21,080 nt of DNA from positions 1-21,080 of the forward strand of contig JAISTO010000079.1 in NCBI GenBank assembly GCA_031272575.1, in the 5' to 3' direction. The notes beneath the pieces were generated by a model, which saw only the letters and a list, made by a program, of their open reading frames with translations, searched no databases and had not been told where the DNA came from. The position numbers and the translations under genes are program-made. This stretch comes from Treponema sp. GTDB lineage: Bacteria; Spirochaetota; Spirochaetia; Treponematales; Breznakiellaceae. Below, in pieces: positions 6,832 to 14,124 of the stretch (positions within the stretch are counted from its first letter, which is position 1; the number at the start of each line of letters is the position of its first letter).

Positions 6832-7644
6832 ATGAAGACAGTTGGTTTTATCGGCGCGGGCAGCATGGGGGGGGCTATCCTTGAAGGGGCGCTGAAGCGG
6901 GGGGGGCTTGCCCCCTCTGACATAACGGTATTCGACGCCTGGCCGGCCGCGCTCGAAAAAGCGCGCGCACAGGGGGTGCGAATCGCCGGCAGTAACGCGC
7001 AGGTCGCTGCCGCGTCCGATCTCACTATCCTCGCGGTGAAACCCAAGGACGCGCTTGCGGTGCTTGCGGAAATAAAGGAAGCCCTCGAAGGCCGGGCGCT
7101 GCTCTCGATTGTCGCGGGGCTCAGCAGTTCGGCTATACGCGCGGCGCTCGCCGGGGCCGGCCCCTCCAGCGCGCGCCTCCTCGTTACCCTGCCGAACACC
7201 CCGCTGCGCGCCGGGGAGGGTGCGACGGGCTTCGCGCTGGAAACGACGTTCACGCGGGAAGAAAAAGACTTCGCCCGGCGTTTATTCGAGGCTTCCGGCA
7301 TAGTGGAGTGGGTGCCTGAAAAACTGCTTCCCGCGGTTTCGGCGCTCAGCGGGGGAGGGCCTGCCTACGCCGCGATGTTCGTCGAGGCCCTCGCCGACGG
7401 GGGGGTGCTGGAAGGGCTTCCCCGCGCAACCGCCTACCGCCTCGCCGCGCAGACCCTGAAAGGCGCCGGCGCGCTCCTGCTCGAAACCGGGGAGCACCCC
7501 GGCGCGGTAAAGGATGCGGTCTGCTCCCCCGGAGGCACGACCATCGAGGCTGTCAGGGAGTTGGAGCGGGGCGCGTTCCGCTATGCGGTTATGAGCGCGG
7601 TAAGCCGAAGCGCCGAAAAGTTTTCCCGCCTGCTGCCGGTTTAG
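6832..7644 (+). CDS. proC: Pyrroline-5-carboxylate reductase
   Basis: The 270-aa enzyme reduces 1-pyrroline-5-carboxylate to proline with NAD(P)H, the last step of proline synthesis, in the cytosol. The N-terminal Rossmann motif GFIGAGSMGGAI is at residues 5-16. The C-terminal dimer domain has the family signature from SGGGPAYA through LADGGV, then HPGAVKDAVCSPGGTT. Length is typical. The ATG at 6832 is chosen over the in-frame TTG at 6796 because the protein then begins MKTVGFIG, as the family does, and because the TTG coincides with a -35 element. proC is divergent from pbp1A and co-directional with dnaE 120 bp downstream, but each has its own promoter. Two G8 runs (6867-6874, 6899-6906) lie in the first 80 bp. 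Confidence 0.96.
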   Translation: MKTVGFIGAGSMGGAILEGALKRGGLAPSDITVFDAWPAALEKARAQGVRIAGSNAQVAAASDLTILAVKPKDALAVLAEIKEALEGRALLSIVAGLSSSAIRAALAGAGPSSARLLVTLPNTPLRAGEGATGFALETTFTREEKDFARRLFEASGIVEWVPEKLLPAVSALSGGGPAYAAMFVEALADGGVLEGLPRATAYRLAAQTLKGAGALLLETGEHPGAVKDAVCSPGGTTIEAVRELERGAFRYAVMSAVSRSAEKFSRLLPV

Positions 7645-7670
7645 TCTCTGCCGCCCCGCCAGAGAGTAGA

Positions 7671-7710
7671 TTCCGCGGTTAAACCGCGGAAAGACGGGGA
7701 AAATCCGTCT
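7671..7710. repeat. Two stacked hairpins between proC and dnaE
   Basis: TTCCGCGGTT (7671-7680) and AACCGCGGAA (7682-7691) form a perfect inverted repeat. Directly after it AGACGG (7692-7697) pairs with CCGTCT (7705-7710). Neither hairpin is followed by a T-run, so these are not clear Rho-independent terminators, although they may pause or protect the proC transcript. They lie between the proC stop and the dnaE -35. Confidence 0.6.
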
Positions 7711-7729
7711 ATGCGTTTATCCTGCCCCC

Positions 7730-7758
7730 TTGCGTAAAAAATCCCTCCATGCTATACT
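7730..7758 (+). promoter_or_regulatory. Promoter of dnaE, extended -10, probably leaderless
   Basis: TTGCGT (7730-7735), a 17-bp spacer and TATACT (7753-7758) with TGC immediately before it form an extended -10 promoter. Six bases separate the -10 from the ATG at 7765. No Shine-Dalgarno is present. ATGC (7749-7752) and GCAT (7763-7766) make the same dyad with a 10-bp centre seen at the SDR gene. Confidence 0.75.
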
Positions 7759-7764
7759 TGCGGC

Positions 7765-10700
7765 ATGAGCACTCTGGACGACAGCCCCAACACAGGCCCT
7801 GCGCCGGACGCGGAGGGCCCTTCACAGAACGGGCAGGCGCGGCAGCGCTTTGCCCACTTGCACGTCCACTCGGACTTTTCTTTGCAAGACGCCGCGGTGT
7901 CCGTTAAGGCCCTTGCCGGCAAGGCCAGCGAACTGGGCATGGAGTACCTTGCGCTGACCGACCATGGCAATATGTTCGGCGCGATGGAGTTTTTGGATGC
8001 ATGCAAAGCACACGCGGTCAAACCTATCCTGGGCTGCGAGGTGTACGTGGCGCTCGGCTCGCGGCACGACCGGAAGCACACACCAGGCGACCCCTGGGCG
8101 CATCACTTTGTCCTGCTGGCCGAAACCATCGAGGGCTACCGCAACCTGATCAAACTCTGCTCCCTCGCGTACACCGAGGGCTTCTATATGCGCCCCCGCG
8201 TAGACGACGAACTTCTTGCCAAATACCACAAGGGGCTCATTGCGCTCTCCGCCTGCGTGTCGGGTGAAATTCCGCGCCTGATACAGGCGGGCAAGGCAGC
8301 GGAAGCGGAAAAAAAGATGCTCTTCTACCGCGATATGTTCGGCGAGGGGAACTTTTTTGTCGAACTGCAGGATCACGGGATTCCGGCAAACGAACTGGGC
8401 GGCCCCTTTTCGGAACGGCAGGTTTATAAAGAAGCGGCCGCCCTGGCGAAGCGCAGCGGCATTCCCCTGGTCGTTACCAACGACGTGCACTACCTTGAAC
8501 GCGAGGACCATAAAGTGCACGACATCTTTTTGCTGATAGGCACCACCAAAAAGATCACGGACGACAAGGCGAAACGAAAAAAGTATTACGGCGATCAGTT
8601 TTATCTGAAAAGCCCTGACGAGATGGCCGTGCTCTTTCCCGAATACCCGGAGGCAATGGAGAACACGCTCAAAATTGCGGAACGCTGCACGGCCTCGTTT
8701 CTGAAAGAGGTTAAGGACAAAAAAACCGGCGCGCTCAAAAAAGAGTACCGGTTTCCTGAGGTGGAGACCGCGGATCTGCCGAAGTATCTTCCCGAGTTCG
8801 ACGTGCCCGCGGATTTCGCGGCAACGGCGGAAGAGCGCGAAAAGGTCATCGCGATACTGTCCTCGCGCACACGGAAAGAGGGCGCGCCCGCCGATCAGCC
8901 GCTCTACACCGAAAACGAAATTATTCCCGCCGCGTACCTGCTGCGCCTTACGATGGAGGGCATCAAAAAGCGCTACCCAAATATCTCCAACGAGGTGACT
9001 GAACGCTGCACGTACGAACTCGACACCATCATCAAGATGGGATTCACCGGCTACTTCCTCATTGTGGCTGATTTCATCAACTGGGCGAAGACGCATGACA
9101 TCTGGGTAGGGCCAGGCCGCGGCTCAGGCGCCGGCTCCATCGTCGCGTACGCAATCCGCATTACCGACATAGACCCGCTCAAGTATCACCTCTACTTCGA
9201 GCGCTTCCTCAATGTGGAACGGGTGTCGATGCCGGACTTCGACGTCGACTTTGAAAACGCGGGCCGCGAAAAAGTGATCGACTATGTTACCGAAAAGTAC
9301 GGCAAAGACATGGTGGGGCAGATAATCACCTTTGGTACGCTCAAGGCAAAACTGGTCATAAAGGATGTCGCGCGTGTGCTCGGTATAGATCTGGATGTTT
9401 CCAACAATATCACCAAATTGATTCCCTCCAGTATGGTTGATCCGAATAACCCGGATGAAAAAACGCTCAATGTCACCCTGAAGGACGCGTTCGATCTTGA
9501 ACCCCGGCTCAAGGAATACGAAGAGAAATATTCTGACCTGTTTGAATACGCGCGCAAACTGGAGGGCCTGCACCGGCACGCAAGCACGCACGCGGCCGGG
9601 GTCGTTATCGGCAAGGTACCGCTCGATCAGTTGGTGCCCCTCTTCCGTGATCCAAAAACCGGCAGTATTGACACGCAGTTCACGATGAACTTTCTGGAAC
9701 GGTGCGGGCTTATCAAGATGGACTTCCTCGGCCTCAAAACGCTCGATGTCGTAAAGCACACCGAACGGCTTATCCGCAAGCGGGGGGGGGACCTTGCCGC
9801 GTTCAGTATCGACGACATCGATGAACATGACGAGGCGACTTTCACGATGCTTGGCGAAGGGAAAACCTACGAGGTTTTTCAATTTGAATCTGACGGAATG
9901 CAGAATTATATGCGGCAGACGGAACCCACCTGCATCGAGGACCTGATCGCATTGAACGCGCTCTACCGGCCCGGCCCGATACGATATATCCCGCAGTTTA
10001 TCGAGTGCAAGCGGGGTCGACAGGCGGTCGAATATCCGGACGCCAGTCTGGAAGAAACGCTGCGGGAAACGTACGGCGTCATCGTGTACCAGGAGCAGGT
10101 GATGATGGTGGCGCGGATCATCGCGGGCTACAGCATGGGGCAGGCGGACATACTCCGCCGCGCCATGAGCAAAAAAAAGAAAGAGGTAATCCGCGAGCAC
10201 AAAGAGAAATTCATCGCGGGCGCGGCGAAAAACGGTTTTCAGGAAAAAGACGCGGGCCGCATCTACGACATTCTCGTGCCCTTCGCGGGCTACGGTTTCA
10301 ACAAGAGTCACGCGGCGGCGTACTCGGTGCTTGCGTACAAAACCGCGTACCTGAAAGCGCATTTCCCCGCGGAGTTCATGGCCGCCAACCTCAGCAACGA
10401 AATCAACTCAACCGATAAAGACAAACTGCCCGGGTGCATCGAGGAGACCCGCAAGATGGGGCTTGCCGTCGACCCGCCGGATGTCAACCGCTCCGCGCCG
10501 CTCTTCACCGTGGTGGACGGCCGCATCGTGTACGGCCTCCTCGGAATAAAAGGCGTTGGCCTGGAGACGGCGGAGGCAATCGAGCGCTGCCGCGCCGAGG
10601 GGCCTTACAAGGACCTGATCGATTTCCTTATGCGCACCGATCTAAAAACGGTGCCGAAGGCGGAAATCGCGTTCCTTATCGAGGCGGGCGCGTTCGACAC

Positions 10701-12021
10701 CTTAAGCCCCCCTCCCCGCGAAACGATGCTGGGCAATCTCGAGCGGGTAGTGAAGTACACCGAATTACTCAAAGAGGGAAAAAGTTCCGGCCAGGAAAGT
10801 CTCTTCGGCGACTCGAGCGAAATTGATTTCGTCTTTGAAAAGTTTCCCGAAGCGGGCCGCGCCGCAAAACTCAAACGGGAAAAAGAACTGATCGGGTTTT
10901 ATCTTTCCGGTCACCCGCTCGACGATTACAAAGAGTTGTGGCGGAAACTCGTCACGGTGGATCTGGGAAAACCGGAGGAACTGAAACCCGGGCCCTGCGT
11001 CCTCCTGGGCATAGTCCGCGCGTGCAAAACGATCATGTTGAGCGGCGGCAAAATGGCCTTCGCGACCCTTGCCGATTACAACGGCGAGATGGAACTCACC
11101 TTTTTCTCGCGGGTCTGGGAGAACTGCGCGGACAGCGTCGCGGTTGACAAAGTGATCATCGTCAAAGGCAAGATCGACTATCAAAAAGAAAAGGACAAGA
11201 CGAGTTTCATCGTGGAAGAGGTGCTCAGCCCGGACGCGGCCGAGGAGACCGCGGAAAAGGAGAGCGCTGTCGCGGCGGAACTCGCCGCGTACCGGAAGGT
11301 CTGGCAGGGCGAGGTGAAGGCGAACCTGGCCTCCCCGCAAAAAACCGTGGCGGCCGAAGAGTACACGCTGGTCGGTATACTGAAAAACCTGAGCCCCTTC
11401 CACACGAAAAGCGGCAAGGACATGGCCAAGGCCGCGCTTGCCGACTTCAACGGTGAGATCGAGGTAACCTTCTTCCCGCGGACCTGGGAAACGGTGAAAA
11501 ACAAACTGGAAGAGGGGAAGATCGCGGTCATGCGGGGGCACATAAAAAAAGACGACTACGGCGGCAAACAGCGCTACGTGTTTTACGCGGATCAGGCGCT
11601 GTCGCCGGAGCGTCTTAAAGCAAAGTACGAAAAGGCCGCGGCCAAACCGGCCGGCGACGCGGTCCCCGCAAGCGCAGTTGCGCCCGCCGCGCCCGCCGCG
11701 ACGTCCGCCGCCGCGCCCGCCGCAGCCGCCGCGCCCGCCGCGCCCGCCGCCGCGCCCGCCGCCGCCGCCGCCGCGCCGCCCCCCTACCGCGAGGTGCACA
11801 TACGCCTGGCCGCCTTTGCCGCGACGGATAGTCAGGCCCTCTTCCTCCTCCGCGATTTTCTCCTCGAGCACAGCGGCTCCTGTCCGGTCTACCTCCATGT
11901 GCCCGCCGCGGGTACCGAGACGGTGGTGCTGGCGCAGAGCGGGTACACCCTGGGCGCGGGGCCGCAGTTTCTCGAGGCCGCGTCCGGCTGCCAGGGCGTG
12001 GCGAAGGTCTGGGGAGAGTAG
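7765..12021 (+). CDS. dnaE: DNA polymerase III alpha subunit
   Basis: The 1418-aa replicative polymerase begins with a PHP domain (HLHVHSDFS at 31-39, then TDHGNMFG). The palm has PDFDVDF with Asp491, 493 and 495, and the third catalytic Asp653 in KMDFLGLKTL, matching E. coli Asp401/403/555. A helix-hairpin-helix (GIKGVG) follows. The protein is longer than the usual 1150-1200 aa for three reasons. An extra Lys/Glu-rich segment lies near 313-388 between PHP and palm. There are two OB-fold-like repeats (about 1076-1160 and 1199-1290) with the matching cores ADYNGEMELTFF and ADFNGEIEVTFF. An Ala/Pro linker (about 1306-1339) precedes a C-terminal domain. The start is supported by an extended -10 promoter 6 nt upstream. 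A G9 run occurs at 9782-9790. Confidence 0.97.
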   Translation: MSTLDDSPNTGPAPDAEGPSQNGQARQRFAHLHVHSDFSLQDAAVSVKALAGKASELGMEYLALTDHGNMFGAMEFLDACKAHAVKPILGCEVYVALGSRHDRKHTPGDPWAHHFVLLAETIEGYRNLIKLCSLAYTEGFYMRPRVDDELLAKYHKGLIALSACVSGEIPRLIQAGKAAEAEKKMLFYRDMFGEGNFFVELQDHGIPANELGGPFSERQVYKEAAALAKRSGIPLVVTNDVHYLEREDHKVHDIFLLIGTTKKITDDKAKRKKYYGDQFYLKSPDEMAVLFPEYPEAMENTLKIAERCTASFLKEVKDKKTGALKKEYRFPEVETADLPKYLPEFDVPADFAATAEEREKVIAILSSRTRKEGAPADQPLYTENEIIPAAYLLRLTMEGIKKRYPNISNEVTERCTYELDTIIKMGFTGYFLIVADFINWAKTHDIWVGPGRGSGAGSIVAYAIRITDIDPLKYHLYFERFLNVERVSMPDFDVDFENAGREKVIDYVTEKYGKDMVGQIITFGTLKAKLVIKDVARVLGIDLDVSNNITKLIPSSMVDPNNPDEKTLNVTLKDAFDLEPRLKEYEEKYSDLFEYARKLEGLHRHASTHAAGVVIGKVPLDQLVPLFRDPKTGSIDTQFTMNFLERCGLIKMDFLGLKTLDVVKHTERLIRKRGGDLAAFSIDDIDEHDEATFTMLGEGKTYEVFQFESDGMQNYMRQTEPTCIEDLIALNALYRPGPIRYIPQFIECKRGRQAVEYPDASLEETLRETYGVIVYQEQVMMVARIIAGYSMGQADILRRAMSKKKKEVIREHKEKFIAGAAKNGFQEKDAGRIYDILVPFAGYGFNKSHAAAYSVLAYKTAYLKAHFPAEFMAANLSNEINSTDKDKLPGCIEETRKMGLAVDPPDVNRSAPLFTVVDGRIVYGLLGIKGVGLETAEAIERCRAEGPYKDLIDFLMRTDLKTVPKAEIAFLIEAGAFDTLSPPPRETMLGNLERVVKYTELLKEGKSSGQESLFGDSSEIDFVFEKFPEAGRAAKLKREKELIGFYLSGHPLDDYKELWRKLVTVDLGKPEELKPGPCVLLGIVRACKTIMLSGGKMAFATLADYNGEMELTFFSRVWENCADSVAVDKVIIVKGKIDYQKEKDKTSFIVEEVLSPDAAEETAEKESAVAAELAAYRKVWQGEVKANLASPQKTVAAEEYTLVGILKNLSPFHTKSGKDMAKAALADFNGEIEVTFFPRTWETVKNKLEEGKIAVMRGHIKKDDYGGKQRYVFYADQALSPERLKAKYEKAAAKPAGDAVPASAVAPAAPAATSAAAPAAAAAPAAPAAAPAAAAAAPPPYREVHIRLAAFAATDSQALFLLRDFLLEHSGSCPVYLHVPAAGTETVVLAQSGYTLGAGPQFLEAASGCQGVAKVWGE
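11680..11782 (+). repeat. GC-rich tandem repeat encoding the Ala/Pro linker of DnaE
   Basis: This is a near-tandem array of GCCGCGCCC-type 9-mers with GCC triplet runs, read as Ala-Ala-Pro and poly-Ala. The same 9-mer on the same strand builds the repeat at 4041-4112, where it is read from the other strand as Gly-Ala-Ala. Confidence 0.8.
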
Positions 12022-12032
12022 TCTGTTTTCCC

Positions 12033-12060
12033 TTAACCCCTCCCGAAAAAAGCCGATACT
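12033..12060 (+). promoter_or_regulatory. Candidate promoter of the fla operon
   Basis: GCCGATAC (12052-12059) matches seven of eight bases of the sigma28 -10 consensus GCCGATAA. A poor -35 (TTAACCCC, 12033-12040) stands 11 bp upstream. The same stretch can be read as a sigma70 promoter, TTAACC (12033-12038), 16 bp and GATACT (12055-12060). Sequence alone does not choose between them. Unlike the leaderless promoters in this window, it leaves a leader of about 50 nt with a proper ribosome binding site. Confidence 0.4.
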
Positions 12061-12113
12061 AAAACTACAGGGGATCGGTAAAACCGTGATTTGGGCGCAG
12101 GAAGGAGACAGAG

Positions 12114-13643
12114 GTGCTTGTAACTGGCGCTCAGACTATAGAGACGCTGCCGCAGGATGGGCAGACGGAAACGACGCGGCGCCCTTCGGAGGGGGAGGGG
12201 GCCGGCGAAAACAGCAAATTAGGTACATTTGCAAAAATACTCGAAGGGTTGATTGAAAAACCCAAACGCGGGGCGCACGGAGGGGTAAAGGGTGACGAAC
12301 ATACCCCGGAATCCGAGGCGCTGCCGGCGCTGAACAAGAAAAAAACCGCAAAAGAGGGAAAGGAAGCCGATTTTCCCTGGACCATCACTTTTTCGGAGGA
12401 CGGCTCAGTCCGCGCGCATCTTGCGCAGGGGCAGGGCGCGGCCGACAAGGGCGCCGCCGCCACAGGGGCGGCTGTCACGGGCACGGCCGGCGGAGCGGAC
12501 GCGGAAGAGGCCGGCCTTTTGGCGCCGGCCCGGAAACAGGGGCCGCTCGTCAGAGAGAGCGAAACGCCGGGGGCTGACGCCGCCTCCGCGCTGAAATGGG
12601 CCCGGAAGCAGGGCGCCGCGGCCGGCGAAGGCGCGGGCGCGGAGGCCGCGGAAACCGGCACCGCCGCGAAAGGCGAGGCCCTCTTCACGGCGCAAGAGGT
12701 CCTGCCCGGACAGGGAGACGCCGCGCCCGGGGAGGCGGCGCTCTCCACGCGGGGCCTCGGGGCGAAGGCGGCGGCCGCTGACGAGGGGACCGGGGCACAG
12801 GCAGCGCACGCGGCGGCACAGGCGGCCGCCGCGCAAGCCGCTCAAGCGCCGCGGGACAAGACATGCCAGGAGAAGCCGCGCGCTGAGGGGGAGGCAGGCA
12901 GGCTCTCCGCGTTTCGGGCAGAGTTGCGCGAGAAGCGGAGCCGGGCAGGCGAGGCTGGGGCGGCTGCTCCTGCCGCGAGCCTGGGGGAGCCTGACGCGGC
13001 CGGAAAACCCGCGCCGCTTGCGGGGGCGGCCGAGGCGGGAGCAAGCCCCAGGCAGGGAAACGAGGCGCATATCACCGTGGATTTGGGCAGCGCCCCGCGC
13101 GGGAGCGGGCAGGGCGCCGCCGGCGCGGATTACGGCGTGGGCGCGGCGGGCAGGCAGGGCTTTGAGACCGCGCTCGCCCGCGAATTGCAGGGCGGCCTCG
13201 GATACGACATCGTGCGGGAGGCGCAGGTGTTGACGCGCGGGGGGGGGGAGGGTACTATACGTCTTTCCCTCAAGCCGGAAGTGCTGGGAAATATAAAGAT
13301 ACGACTCGAAATGATCGAAAATAAGATCAGAGGGAACATCGTGGTCGAGTCGGGTGAGGCGCTGCGGGCCTTTACGCGGGAACTCGGCGCCCTCGAGCAG
13401 AGTTTCCGGGACGCGGGCTGCAGCGACGCGGCGCTCGAGTTGAGCCTCGCGCAGGGAGACGCGGCGGGCGCGGATGGGAGGGGCGGCGGCGGCGGCAAAA
13501 ACGCGCAGCCCGACTTCGCGCAGAGCATAGGACAGACCTTCGCGGGGCTGCGCTACGAGGCGGAAATGGAAGATGCCGCCGCGCTCAGAGTGAGCGCGGA
13601 AAAGTCATTTTCAAAACATGGCAAATTGAACGTATTTGCGTAA
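12114..13643 (+). CDS. fliK: Flagellar hook-length control protein FliK (treponemal Tap1)
   Basis: The 509-aa protein starts at GTG 12114, six bases after AAGGAG. Residues 1-360 are low complexity (Ala, Gly, Glu rich), as expected for the flexible ruler part of FliK. The C-terminal FliK/Flg_hook domain is recognisable from about residue 370, with LSLKPEVLGNIKIRLEMI followed by GNIVVESGE and a helical stretch. FliK is exported by the flagellar type III system, measures hook length and triggers the substrate switch. Position directly before flgD-flgE, as for tap1 in treponemes, supports the call. A G10 homopolymer at 13239-13248 (Gly376-378) sits just before the conserved domain; a slip of one base there would remove it. 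The gap to dnaE is 92 bp, and the gene starts the fla operon. Confidence 0.88.
   Translation: MLVTGAQTIETLPQDGQTETTRRPSEGEGAGENSKLGTFAKILEGLIEKPKRGAHGGVKGDEHTPESEALPALNKKKTAKEGKEADFPWTITFSEDGSVRAHLAQGQGAADKGAAATGAAVTGTAGGADAEEAGLLAPARKQGPLVRESETPGADAASALKWARKQGAAAGEGAGAEAAETGTAAKGEALFTAQEVLPGQGDAAPGEAALSTRGLGAKAAAADEGTGAQAAHAAAQAAAAQAAQAPRDKTCQEKPRAEGEAGRLSAFRAELREKRSRAGEAGAAAPAASLGEPDAAGKPAPLAGAAEAGASPRQGNEAHITVDLGSAPRGSGQGAAGADYGVGAAGRQGFETALARELQGGLGYDIVREAQVLTRGGGEGTIRLSLKPEVLGNIKIRLEMIENKIRGNIVVESGEALRAFTRELGALEQSFRDAGCSDAALELSLAQGDAAGADGRGGGGGKNAQPDFAQSIGQTFAGLRYEAEMEDAAALRVSAEKSFSKHGKLNVFA
13239..13248 (+). repeat. G10 homopolymer inside fliK
   Basis: Ten consecutive G residues encode Gly-Gly-Gly and the first base of Glu, directly upstream of the hook-length domain. 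Runs of this length are prone to slippage in replication and to sequencing error. Confidence 0.95.
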
Positions 13644-13663
13644 ACGGTAAACAGGAGTAACGA

Positions 13664-14110
13664 ATGGCATTACAGTCAGTATTGACGAGTCAGGAAAAAA
13701 CGCAGGTGGCCAGGGACGTTGATTTTTTCAACAAGACCCTGAACAACGGCAAGGCAACTCTGCCGAATCAGAATTTGGGGAAAGATGATTTCCTGAAGAT
13801 TCTGATCACCCAGTTGTCGTACCAGGATCCGACCGCTCCGATGGAGGACAAGGAATTCATCGCGCAGATGGCGCAGTTCACGAGCCTCGAACAGATGAAC
13901 AACATGGCGGCGGACTTCGCCAAGATGACGCGGATCTTCAAAGCGTCCGAGGCCGCGGGCGCGCTCGGCAAGGCGGTCGACCTTGTCGTCAACGATCAAA
14001 CCCAGAGCGGAGTTGTCCGCGCGATAACGCGCGGCGAGGTACCGCAAATCCTGGTCAACGGGTCCTATTATGATTGGGATACCGTTACCCGGGTCTACGA
14101 GAGTGAGTAA
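13664..14110 (+). CDS. flgD: Flagellar hook-capping / hook assembly protein FlgD
   Basis: The 148-aa protein scaffolds FlgE polymerisation at the tip of the growing hook. The conserved N-terminal FlgD segment is clear: LGKDDFLKILITQLSYQDP (38-56), then PMEDKEFIAQMAQFTSLEQM. The protein is short, lacking most of the C-terminal tudor/FN3-like region of enteric FlgD (about 230 aa), as is usual in spirochaetes. The start has an AGGAG site (CAGGAGTAACG before ATG). It lies 20 bp after fliK and 14 bp before flgE. Confidence 0.95.
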   Translation: MALQSVLTSQEKTQVARDVDFFNKTLNNGKATLPNQNLGKDDFLKILITQLSYQDPTAPMEDKEFIAQMAQFTSLEQMNNMAADFAKMTRIFKASEAAGALGKAVDLVVNDQTQSGVVRAITRGEVPQILVNGSYYDWDTVTRVYESE

Positions 14111-14124
14111 GGAGAAGTAAACGT

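Noticed and set aside
9124..10362. 412-codon frame antisense to dnaE
   Set aside because: It lies opposite the palm and finger region of dnaE, has Arg/His/Val-rich shadow composition and no initiation signal.
10765..11898. 377-codon frame antisense to the dnaE 3' part
   Set aside because: Its Gly/Arg-rich stretch is simply the complement of the Ala/Pro repeat. No family match or start signal.
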